This document shows, in pieces, positions 54,670-64,000 of a stretch of DNA of 64,000 bases. The stretch lies in contig JASAND010020129.1 of NCBI GenBank assembly GCA_030248195.1, positions 62,001 to 126,000 of the forward strand, given 5' to 3'. Under the pieces are notes generated by a model. That model did no database searches, was not told the origin of the DNA, and was given only the letters and a program-made list of their open reading frames with translations. Positions within the stretch are counted from its first letter, which is position 1; each line of letters starts with the position of its first letter. A program made the translations under genes and the position numbers. Origin of the DNA: Trissonchulus latispiculum (lineage: Eukaryota; Nematoda; Enoplea; Enoplida; Ironidae).

Positions 54670-54679
54670 TTATAGTATG

Positions 54680-56980
54680 GTTCTCGGCAGCCTCCCTGGC
54701 CTGTGAACTGTGAACTTTATTACATCAGTCAATATTGTGATTTTTTTGTGTATTCCGGTTGTACCCTACTCTCGTCCGCTCCCCCTCCCCCTTTTCCCCT
54801 CTTTTCTTACTTGTGTTGTGCTTTTCAATCCATAAATATGCTTTATCTTTCTTTGACAGCTTTAATAGGTTGGGGAAACTGATTCGGGTTATATTTTATG
54901 GGGAATTTTGTTCGATTATTACCTTTCAAATTTCTATTGAACTCTTAAAATTTCTAGTTATTCTACATTTTCTACATACAAAGGGTGCCCTCCAGTTCGG
55001 CTTGTCCGTCCTATAATGTGCTGTATATTATTTTTTCTAACTGTTTTGTTTTTGATTTTACTAATGTACCGCGGGTTTATTCATCATAATTTTGTACTGC
55101 CATTTTTGCCTTCCATTTTTGCCATTTCGGTGCAGCTAAAATTTAATATGCACATGCTTTATGTCGTGCAGCTTTATTTTGGCATTTATTCAGATTCGCG
55201 CATAATATGTTTACTTCGGGGGAGGCTTCCCTGGACTGTGTATGATTATGGCGTTTCGCTATTTTCCCGAAACTTCTCATAAATTTCTATAAATTTTCCA
55301 TTGGTGTAGCCTCTCCCGGAGCATCTTTCTACACTATATCTTTAGTCAACAGCTGGTTTGAATTTCTATTTCTCTTCTTGTATAGTGATGTATAGTTTTA
55401 CTCCATAGTCTTTTATAGTTTCATAGAAATGTATAGTTTGGGTTCTTACATTTGTGATGTTTCTGAAAATGAGTTTCCCATATTTCTGTTGCAAATTTTT
55501 CTGGTTGCTCTCCCTTTTGGAACCTGCGCTCCCGTCGCGGCTGAAGGATTACTTGTTTTCTTTGTGTTGAGTCAATGTGCTCTATCAATGTTTGTGTGTT
55601 GTCCTGGCACGTGCCGAAGTAGTTTTACCCGTGTCTCGAAAACAGACCCCTAAAATTTGGCAAAACCAGGGGCTCGAGCAAGATACAGTTTTAAAGTTTT
55701 GCCTTTCTAAAACGATGTTTTATCTTTACTAGTACCCAAGTTACTTAGGCTAACCCTCATTTTATTACTAATTTTGCCTGGAGGCCGCGGCGAGGGCGCG
55801 CGTTTCAAAAGAGGGGGTAATCTGTGAAGTATTTTCCGATATTTCCTTTGATTTTCATCTAAATTCATTTAAAATGTAGTGCTATCTTTACAAACGGTAA
55901 ATGAAAATTGTACTCTCGTGTGGGAACCTCGGTTCCTTAGCTAATTTTTCACAATCCTAAATCGAGCGCTCATTTTAGTCAGTCTCAGGAAGTTCCTTTT
56001 ATTAGGCGGTCGGGTGTAATTGCTGTTTCCTATTCTTGGGGTTAGTCTCGGGGAAAATTTTTTGGAGGTGTTCCCTCCACGCTCGCGGGACTTGTCCCTT
56101 ATCCATTTTGGGTTAGTTGTTTATTTTTTGCATTTGCCTGTAATTTTGTGACTCTCCTATGTCTTCTATATTTTTGTGAACCGAATTTCTATGTTTTGTG
56201 AACCGATTACTGTTTTCGTTCCGTTTTCGTCAATCCTATAATTTTGTTTAAAAGAAAGTAAACTCACGGTACTGAAAAATAGATTGCCGGCGCGTTTTGC
56301 AGTTGGTTAGAGTAAGCGAGTTAGGGTCGAATTGACATGCACACGCTCTCGAACCTTGCAAATCTTTAATTTACCTAAAGTTCTTTTATTTGGCATCAAC
56401 CCAAACCTTTTACAACAGCGAGTGCAAAATTGGCTAGTTACCATCCTGGCTTCGCGCATGCGCAAATAATTTTATTTTAACTTTAAAATTTTATTTAAGC
56501 CTTATATATTGCATTTGAATCCGCCATATGAAAGAGCACAAAAAGCGCTTCAAAATGATGTGCATATCTCTTCTGTACATGGTTTCTATCAAAAGTTACA
56601 GATGATTTTACATATGGCTGATTTACGTTGATCGTTTGCACAAGCAATATAATGCAAGATCATTTTATACAAAAATCAAATCTATTCGGTTTTAGAGGTT
56701 GTCATTGTGTTACTTATGTGTATTATTTAACAAAAAACACTATGCAGCTGATTGAAAGCATAGCGAATTCCTAAAACCAAGGCAAACAATGAAAAGCTGC
56801 GAATTCTTTGTTTTTGATTTTCTCGTCACTGCTTCAACCAAACTTGACCAAATTTTCCAGATATGTTTCATATCGGCATACGCTCAGGCCGTTTTCTTTG
56901 TTTTTGGAACAACGCGAGTAGTAAGCAAGATATAAAATTTACAATATTTAAGCAAAAAATCGAAAATGCACTTTTACGAA
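54680..56980. other. T-rich retroelement-like sequence without a coding frame
   Basis: Plus-strand T/pyrimidine bias like that of the 60.25-60.95 kb stretch. AAAAGAGGGGG at 55,808 resembles a polypurine tract, with TGTGAAG 10 bases later as a possible LTR start. A second LTR was not found, so the assignment is tentative. Confidence 0.35.
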
Positions 56981-56984
56981 AAAC

Positions 56985-57240
56985 TAAAAAAAAGGCCTGA
57001 GCGTATGAATTAATAAAGCTTGCATGGAAAATTTCAAACAAATTCATAAAGGAATGAAGGAGATATTTAAATTCAAAGCTTTTAATACATTTCCTCTTGT
57101 GTAGACAACAACCCAACCCCCACAACGTTGCAGGTATGCGCATTTGATGCAAAACATGATAAAGGACAAATGTGCCAAATTTCAAGCCGATTGATTAAGT
57201 TTTTGGTTCACAGTATCAGTTCAAAGTCCACCCCGGTAGT
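56985..57240. repeat. Dispersed repeat, relative of 30,345-30,620
   Basis: Shares GAATGAAGGAGATA, TTTCCTCTTGT, GACAAATGTGCCAAATTTCA and CAAAGTCCACCCCGGTAG with the other copy, in the same orientation. Confidence 0.7.
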
Positions 57241-57683
57241 GGTCCTACCACCACAAGGGGGAGCTTGCATTATCGGGATTAGAGATGTATAATTTGGAAC
57301 GATTGCTCAATTTTAAAGAAATCCTATATGAAGTAACTCTGGCTGGCGGCACATTATCTGACAAAATTTCGGTAACTTAGATCACCTTGCTTTCCTATCT
57401 ACAGTGAAGATAGCGTGCACTAAAGATAGAAATTGTGTGAAGTTAGCACACACATCTAAATTATGGATTTATTTGGAAATTATTCGATTTGACAAACGCT
57501 CAGTATCTTTGTGACTTCTGTCTAAATTCGCCGGTACGTTAGCTAAGTCGTTGATTTGGTTCACGCTTGAATGATCAGTGAGGATTAGGTTGTGTTGCAG
57601 GACGGTTGGGGGTTTTCGACAAGGGTTTCCGATCTTGGGATTTTGAAGTGTGGCAAAGTTTAGTGAAGTTTTGTAAAGTTTAA

Positions 57684-58790
57684 TTGTCTGTCGCCGTGGG
57701 CTTCCCCGATTATTTTAGTGGCTAAGAAAGATGGGGACTGGCGACTCTGTGTTGATTACCGAAAATTGAATGCCGTCACTAAAAAGGATTGTTATCCATT
57801 ACCTCGAATTGACGGTCTTTTCGAATTGATTTTGGGCCATTGTATTTTATCAAAGCTTGATTTGGCCTCAGGTTGCCATCAAATTCCAGTTTATCCGCAA
57901 GATCGGGAAAAACGGCTTTTATTACTCATTCCGGTTTGTACGAATTTAAAGTTATGCCGTTTGGGCTATGTGATGCCCCCAGTACTTTCCAGCGGATAAT
58001 TGATCGTATCATGGAAGGATTCATTGTTTATATTGACGATATATTGGTTACTTGCCCGACTGAGTCCCATCATTTGCAGCGGTTGCTAGACATTTTTCAG
58101 CGTTGTCAGAGGGAGCACGTTCTTCTCAAATTGTCAAAATGTGAATTTCCACGAAAACAAATAACATTTTTGGGCCATATGTTGTCTGAATTTGGCATAG
58201 CAACCGATCCTGATAATATTCGGGTGGTTCGACAATTCCCAGTACCTCAATCAGTTAAGGATGTACAAAGTTTTTTGGGTCTGGCGGGTTACTACCGACG
58301 ATTTGTCACGCATTTTTCGAAAATTGCGAACCCTTTGACTCGTCTTTTGAAAAAGGATGCTGAATTTGTGTGGGATTCTGCTTGCTTGGGAAACTTTGCA
58401 AGAAAAATTGGTCACCGCTCCGGTTTAGATTTACCCTGATTTCACGAAGCCGTTCACTTTAGTCACTGATGCTAGTTACCAGGGTATAGCTGCCATTCTC
58501 CAACAGCAGGACAATTTGGAAAAGTTTCACCCTGTTGCGTACGCAGCCAGGGCTCTCCATGCTTCCGAAAAGAACTACACGGTCACTGAATTGGAGGCCC
58601 TTGCAATTTTCTTTGGAAGCTCCTATTTTCAACACTATTTGATTTTACACAAATTTGATGTGATCACGGACCATCAAGCCCTCGAATATATTTTGGGGGA
58701 TCACGCTAAGCCGAAGTCGGCTGAAGGCAGAGTTGCCCGTTGGCGTGCCTTTATTGAGCAATTTCGTTTTCGTGTCATTTAAAAACCTGG
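57684..58790 (+). pseudogene. Ty3/Gypsy reverse transcriptase and RNase H, broken
   Basis: SPWASPIILVAKKDGDWRLC opens the RT; then YPLPRIDGLF, SKLDLASGCHQI (motif A), MPFGLCDAPSTFQRI (motif B), YIDDILV (catalytic) and FLGHMLSEFGI. RNase H: FTLVTDASYQGIAAIL, HPVAYAARAL, TELEALA, TDHQALEYIL. Frame changes near 57,910 and 58,400 and an in-frame TAA at 58,780 disable it. No protease or gag upstream: the copy starts abruptly at about 57,684. Confidence 0.92.
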
Positions 58791-60245
58791 TTCAGTAAAT
58801 GGGGCAGCCGATGCCTTGTCACGGAATCCGCCTGCCATTGCTGGGGTTTTTGCTGAATATCCAAAAATTCCTGAATTTTTATTTACTGTATTGGACGACG
58901 TGTTTGATGCTGAGTGTCCTGATGATGGTCCGGATCTCCCTCCTCAGCTCGTCGCAGCTCAGGAAATTTGGGCTGAGGCCCTACGTACTGATCCGTTTAC
59001 TTCAGCTATTATTGAATTTCTCCAAAATGATAAATTGCCAAAAGATTTGCAATTGGCTTCGTATGTACGGGGATCAGCTTCTAAATTTGTGTTCGAGAAT
59101 GGCATGCTATACCGGATACAAACGGATAAAAGAGGACACCCTCTCCCTGACGTCATTAAATTGATTGTTGTTCCTCAAGAATGCCGCCAATACGTACTTA
59201 AAGAATGTCATAATGATTTTTGGGGGGGGTTGTCATGTAGGAAAAATGAAAACGTTGGGAATTGTGGCTGCCAGATATTTTTGGGAGACTTTGTCCCGGG
59301 ATGTTTCTCGTTTCGTGGAATGCTGCCAGGTATGTGCGGCTTGCAACCCTGGACCGCGTAAGCCTCAGGCTTACTTAAAATTTTTTACTCCAGTGGAAGC
59401 ACCGTTTGAGCGCATTAGCATGGATGTCATGCATGCGCCCCCCACATCAGTAGGTAATTGTCGAGTTTTGGTTATTGTTGATTTTTTCACTAGATGGGGG
59501 TGGGCTTTCGCAATGGTAAATGAACAAACTGTGACTATTGCAAAGTTGTTAGCTGAACAGGTAATTGCTGTCCACGGGGCCCCACGTGACAGAGGTACGC
59601 CTTTTTGCTCGGCTTTAATAGAAGATCTTTGTAAATTGATGGGTACACGAAAAGTACGTACGACCGCCTATCACCCACAATCAAATGGGGCGTGTGAACG
59701 TTTGAATGGGACCTTGAAGGACATGCTGCGAAAATGTATGCTTGCTTTTGCTCGAGAGTGGGATGTCCTCCTCCCTTGGGTGCTGTTTGTTTACCGAGCA
59801 GCCCCACATGCTTCCACTGGAGAGTCTCCATACTATCTCCTTCATGGCCGGGACCCTCGTCTTTTTTCCGAGAATTTTTTGAAGTTGCCAGAACCGGGCA
59901 CGGAACCTTTCAACTCTTCATACGTGCGTGACTTAATTACTCGATTGCGATATTCACGGCAGTTGTTGAAAGAACATATGGAAGCTACTCTAAAAAAGCG
60001 TAAAAGTTATTATGATGCTAAGGTTAAACCGGTTGACTATACTGAAGGTATGTTAGTATGGAAGGACGTTTCTTAGGCGAATATTCCGAAGGCTGCAAGC
60101 CGCAAATACCTGCCAGTGTTCGAAGGCCCTTTTCGGGTCGCAAAAATTTTGGCCCCCCCCGAACGTCCAAATTCAGTCCACTACCAAAGTTGATCCGCCA
60201 GTCGAAACTATTCCTGTAAATCGTCTCAAGCCTTTCCTCCAGTAA
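58791..60245 (+). pseudogene. Ty3/Gypsy linker and integrase, broken
   Basis: NGAADALSRNPP links RNase H to integrase. The zinc-binding part is split by a frame change at a run of eight G (59,221). The core has ERISMDVMHAPP, DRGTPF and SNGACERLNGTLK (DDE residues), followed by TGESPYYLLHGRDPR. The stop at 60,074-60,076 falls before a KYLPVFEGPFRVAKIL segment, the GPY/F-type end. The SDRG box reads PRDRG, a local loss. Confidence 0.9.
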
Positions 60246-60249
60246 TCCT

Positions 60250-60985
60250 ATTTTGTACATTTTTGTCTATTGTTGCATGATTATTTTTGTGTGCCTCACC
60301 TATGTATTTGTATAAATTTTCGCGTTTCAGGTTTGGATCTTTTCTAATTTTTCTTGTTTTAGCATTTAACTTTTGTTTTATTTCTACTATTTTTAGGCGA
60401 ATTGTGAACTTTATGTTTGTCTGTGTATATCAAAGTGATTCTCTGATCTACATTGTGGTCAATTTATTAGGTAAAAAGTCTTAGAAATTACTTTTCTTGC
60501 TATCATTTAAAATTTCTGTTTTGATTATTTGCCTTATTTGGTTTGTAAATTCCTTTTAGACTGAAAATCTTTTAATATCTTTTCTTCGAATCTCTTATGT
60601 CTACTGATTTTAAATTAAATTTTGCCTAAACTCTTAAGTACGTATACGTATGTACACAGATTTTCGGGGTTTTTCTTTTTATGAATAAATTCTTGTCCCA
60701 AAATTTTGGAAGTCTGGCCCTATTTTCCTCTTTTTACACTTACACAGATGATAAATACGTATGTTTTCCCACTTTCCATGTATGCACTAATTTTCTTTTC
60801 GTGTTTAAGATTTTCTTTGTGGGTTGGCTATCCGTGGTTCTTGTATCCGATTCTTCTCTTGTTGTCAGTGTGGGTGGCTTTTCCTGTTTCTTCCTGAGCT
60901 CATCAGGTGGTAGTTTTTCTGGTGTTTTGTTTAGTGTGAGTAGTCTGTAGTTGCCTTTGGTCAGCCGAATTCTGTAAAATTTAGT
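60250..60985 (+). other. T-rich stretch between Gypsy pol and the next ORF, possible LTR
   Basis: No coding. Its place, after pol and right before a gag-position ORF, suggests a shared LTR of two tandem copies. TG...CA ends, a primer site and a second copy could not be identified. Confidence 0.35.
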
Positions 60986-60991
60986 CTGAAA

Positions 60992-63900
60992 ATGCCTCGC
61001 AAACGTAAAGCGCCAGAAAAAGGCTCTAAATCGGGCTCAGAAGCTTCGGCTCCTTCTTTAAGCAAAATTCTGCAGGAAAAAGGGGCGTCTACATATTGGA
61101 AGGCTTCGTCTCGAGAGCCCTCCACTAGTTTAGATACCGGACCTCGGCGTTCGAAGCGTCAGCGGTCACAAAATTTGGAAACTTCAGCTTCTGCGTCAGC
61201 TGATCAAGAATCTGAATATCAGCCTTCAGAAACTTCAGAACGTAGTCCAGTACCTCCTGTGACGTCAAAACCGTCGACGTCATCTCAGTCTTCGGCTAAA
61301 TTTGATCCAGCTAAAAATACCATTGCTCTCTCTCTCCTATGGCTTATGAACAAATGGATTCACATTTCCAACATTTCCCCCCAACTACTGATTTTGTCTC
61401 TGCGGCTGACCAGAGGTGGCATACAGATTATTTGGATTCCATTGTTAATTTTACTGTAACGGATGAACAACTGCGCCAGCCTACTGTTGTGGTAACGGAA
61501 ATTGCTCAGCTTTTTGCTGAGGTGAAAGAGCTCTACCATCTGGCAAAGCAGACCGGTTTTCTAGCCGTGGATGTTGAGGGTCTCCAGATAAAAGAGTGGT
61601 TGGGGGTGCAACAGTCGAAATCGGCTGTCATGCTACAGTTTGCAGTCCCCCGGGATATTAAAAAGTTTCGTGATGAATTAGATCCTCTCAACATGAACAC
61701 AAATTCGGTTGACGACTCTAACATCAAAATTGTAGTGGTTATGCTACGCGTGATTTATCTGCAGGTTCCGTCTTGGAGTTTGTTGAGATATGCGCTTCAA
61801 CCGATTTTCTATAATACAGATTTTCCGGTTTTGGCTATTGGCGCCGTGTGTGACTGTCGTCGAATTTTGGGAAATTTGCGTATAGACGCACGAAATTCAT
61901 TAGTTGACTTCAATCATTTTTACCGATTTTTGTGGAACCGTGTAAATGAGGTGGGTTTCCCTGAACCCACCTCATTTTTACCGATTTTTGTGGAACCGTG
62001 TAAATGAGGTGGGTTTCCCTGAACCTGACCCTGAACATCCACTCCGGCCTTCACACTTATGGTTTGATGACCAGGGTAATCGGGTCATGCCGCCAAATAA
62101 AGCACGCGACGAAATTTCCCTGGGGTGGATTCAGTGGAATATTTTGAAATATCCGGAGTCGCAATGTAAATCAAAATCCACGCATTGGCTTATGTCCTTT
62201 TTGACTCCACATGGAATTTTATATGGGATTCGAGATGTTTTGGATTTGATTTTAGCCGTTCAGCAACTTTTGCACTTGTGTCCAACTTTTTCGGAGGACG
62301 ATTTTTCATTGTTGAATCAATTCAAAACTGTTGCACAGGTCGGTCAGTCTCCTACTTTTCGAAAATATGAAACTGCTGTTTTGCCTGTTGTGGTTGAAGA
62401 TTGCCCATTGAGGGCTCAGATCGGCTTGAAAATTGGGCATATCCCACGTTCGCCGTTTAAGAAACTGGCACCAGGAGAGAAGAAGAAGAGGGCTGAGCAA
62501 AAGGTGGTGGATATCAAAATTTTGTCTAAGAAGCCTCCTCGACATTTGCTTCCTCCAGTGCATATATTGAAAGATGAACTTTTTGTCGGGGCGTCGCAGC
62601 GTCCAAATCCTCCAAAGCGTGCGGGAGCCTTCTTGATGGGGTTAGGGGAGGAAAATTCTCAAAAAGCTCCGAAAAGGTCGCAAGCACAGAAAGATCGTAA
62701 GCAGCGCAAGTTGGATGAGCGGGCGGCTGCCCAACATGAAGTACCGGAAGGGTTGCCTTCCCAAGATATGGATCTTTCGTCGAACACTCCTGCTGATGAA
62801 AATGATCCGTTTGAAGCGGGTTTAAAACAGTCTCTCCCTTCTGAGGGTTCACCCCCTCTGACCCTAAGTCAAGGAGGGGGTTTTGTCCCTACGCCACAGG
62901 GGTCACCTCAGAGGTCCCCTTTAAAAGAAAGTGTGAACCAGCCGGCGTATCACATTCAAATTCCGCCGAGTCAACAGACCTTGTCAGAGTCTCGGCTTCT
63001 TGTAGGCCCCTGGACCGAGGAGTTAGGGTTGGCTCAGGCGTCGCAGTCAGGCGAACCTGAGGTCGGAGGTCAGTCCGGTTTAGAACAGGATCAGCCTCCG
63101 CCCTCAGAGGAACCGACTGTTACGGCGACGGTCGAGGGTGGTGCTTGCAGGACGTCTACTCCGGCTCCTGGGTCTGAGTTCTTCGATTCGAATCCGGATG
63201 ACACGCCTACTTTGCCATCTTTACCTCAAATTTATTTGATCTCTCCGTCTCCTGTGGTGGGGCCCACGGCTTCGGCTGAGGAGCCTCAGGGAGGGGCTGC
63301 TTCAGATGTTCCCTCGTCTTAGCATTTTGTACAACCAACTATTTCTGCTGATGAAGCGCCCGCCTTTTTATTTCCAGACGAGCCGTCTTCTGAAGCTGTT
63401 GCAAGTTTGGCTCCGGTTTGTCATTCTAATACGTATTCTAGTGTTGAAATTCAGCCGACGAGTCAACCGGAATTATCTCATATGACTTTTTCGTATCAAA
63501 ATTCGCAGGGCCAACAGCAGGTTGCGTCCGCGGTAGTGCAGACATCTATATTGGTGCCTGCCACGCATGTTTTGAATAAAATTGTTCAAGGTACTATAGC
63601 TTCTTTGCAAATTCCTCCCCTCCCCCAGTTTGCAGCCCCTCCTACTTTGGTGGGTTCCGGGCCTCCTACATTTAGGGGCGCTTTTCAATTTTTGCGAGAT
63701 CAGCCGCGCCAGTCTTTTCAGCCACGAATGACGGCTCCTTTGCGCATGCGAGTTCCTACTGGTGCGTCGCGTTCATCTCCCTCTTCCCCCCTCCGCGTGC
63801 TCCAGTTCCTCTTTGGTTCGTTCAAAATCAACCGTCTCGGCAGTCATTAGAGGCGCAAGATCCGGTGTTTTCACATTCAGCTCTAAATTTCCGAACGCCC

Positions 63901-64000
63901 GGGTTGGGATCCCTTCCGGTGGCGGCACGCACGTGCTTTTCTGATGCGTTTTGGCACCGTATGCCACAGGTTTCTCAAAATTCACAACTTGCGGTGCTCA
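60992..64000 (+). pseudogene. Gag-position ORF with DEDDy (RNase D-like) 3'-5' exonuclease domain, broken, runs off the window
   Basis: Starts MPRKRKAPEKGSKSG (good AAAATG context), a basic Ser-rich N-terminus. From about 61,560 it matches the exonuclease order: FLAVDVEGLQ (D-x-E, 61,570), CDCRRILGNLRID (second Asp, 61,852), LKYPESQCKSKSTHWLMSFL and LYGIRDVLDLI (Tyr-x3-Asp, 62,222). The remainder is basic, then a long Pro/Ser/Gln-rich tail. Breaks: a CT-repeat slip near 61,330, a 58-bp duplication at 61,914-62,029, TAG at 63,320-63,322, and a frame change near 63,780. Base composition and strand agree with the Gypsy pol beside it, so it may be gag of the same family. I know of no standard Gypsy gag with this domain. 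Confidence 0.7.

Noticed and set aside
55016..55282. Membrane-protein-like frames at 54.76-55.65 kb (possible env)
   Set aside because: Hydrophobicity follows from T-rich DNA; no signal peptide, fusion motif or conserved cysteines.

Overview
The window is repeat-rich animal nuclear DNA. Genes are split by introns, the A+T-rich background is crowded with transposons, and the elements present (Polinton/Maverick, Penelope-like with GIY-YIG, CR1/Jockey-type LINE, Ty3/Gypsy, hAT, tRNA-derived SINEs) are typical of metazoa. The one clear host receptor is of an invertebrate-looking anion-channel type, so an invertebrate bilaterian is my best guess; the species cannot be named from the sequence.

Host genes, both on the minus strand. 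(1) A Cys-loop ligand-gated chloride channel lies in seven exons between 28,140 and 13,359. All splice phases close, including one GC-AG intron; the model gives 499 aa and a poly(A) signal at 13,327. (2) A two-exon gene (36,708-36,657 and 35,836-35,388) encodes a 166-aa secreted protein of no family I recognise, with a poly(A) signal at 35,281.

Left part (1-13 kb): several long inverted-repeat (foldback) elements stand end to end (1-395, 390-1,370, 1,370-2,037). They are followed by a broken LINE on the minus strand (5,475-2,098) and small MITE or hAT-like elements. Between the host exons sit nested hAT elements: 15,363-17,701 inside a foldback at 15,150-18,610, with 15,462-16,579 inside that, plus 21,624-23,059 and 38,655-39,817. 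There are also a foldback with hairpin-array ends (26,630-27,615), several SINE copies, and a miniature LTR retrotransposon (37,045-37,791) whose LTRs carry a tRNA-Arg-like sequence.

Right part (42.9-64 kb): a damaged Polinton occupies 54,676-42,898 on the minus strand. In order it holds the ATPase C-terminus, two small conserved ORFs, integrase with chromodomain, penton, glycine-rich minor protein, major capsid protein, adenain-like protease, a TATA-binding-protein-like domain, a small unknown ORF and a split unknown gene. No PolB is present. Several genes overlap by ATGA, as in compact viral operons. A 5'-truncated Penelope-like element (47,403-49,558) sits inside the protease with a 12-bp target duplication. 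Next to it, on the plus strand, are a degenerate Ty3/Gypsy pol (57,684-60,245) and, from 60,992 to the window end, a broken gag-position ORF containing a DEDDy (RNase D-like) exonuclease domain.

The most novel-looking items are the TBP-like gene in the Polinton, the exonuclease ORF next to a Gypsy pol, and the tRNA-bearing miniature LTR element.
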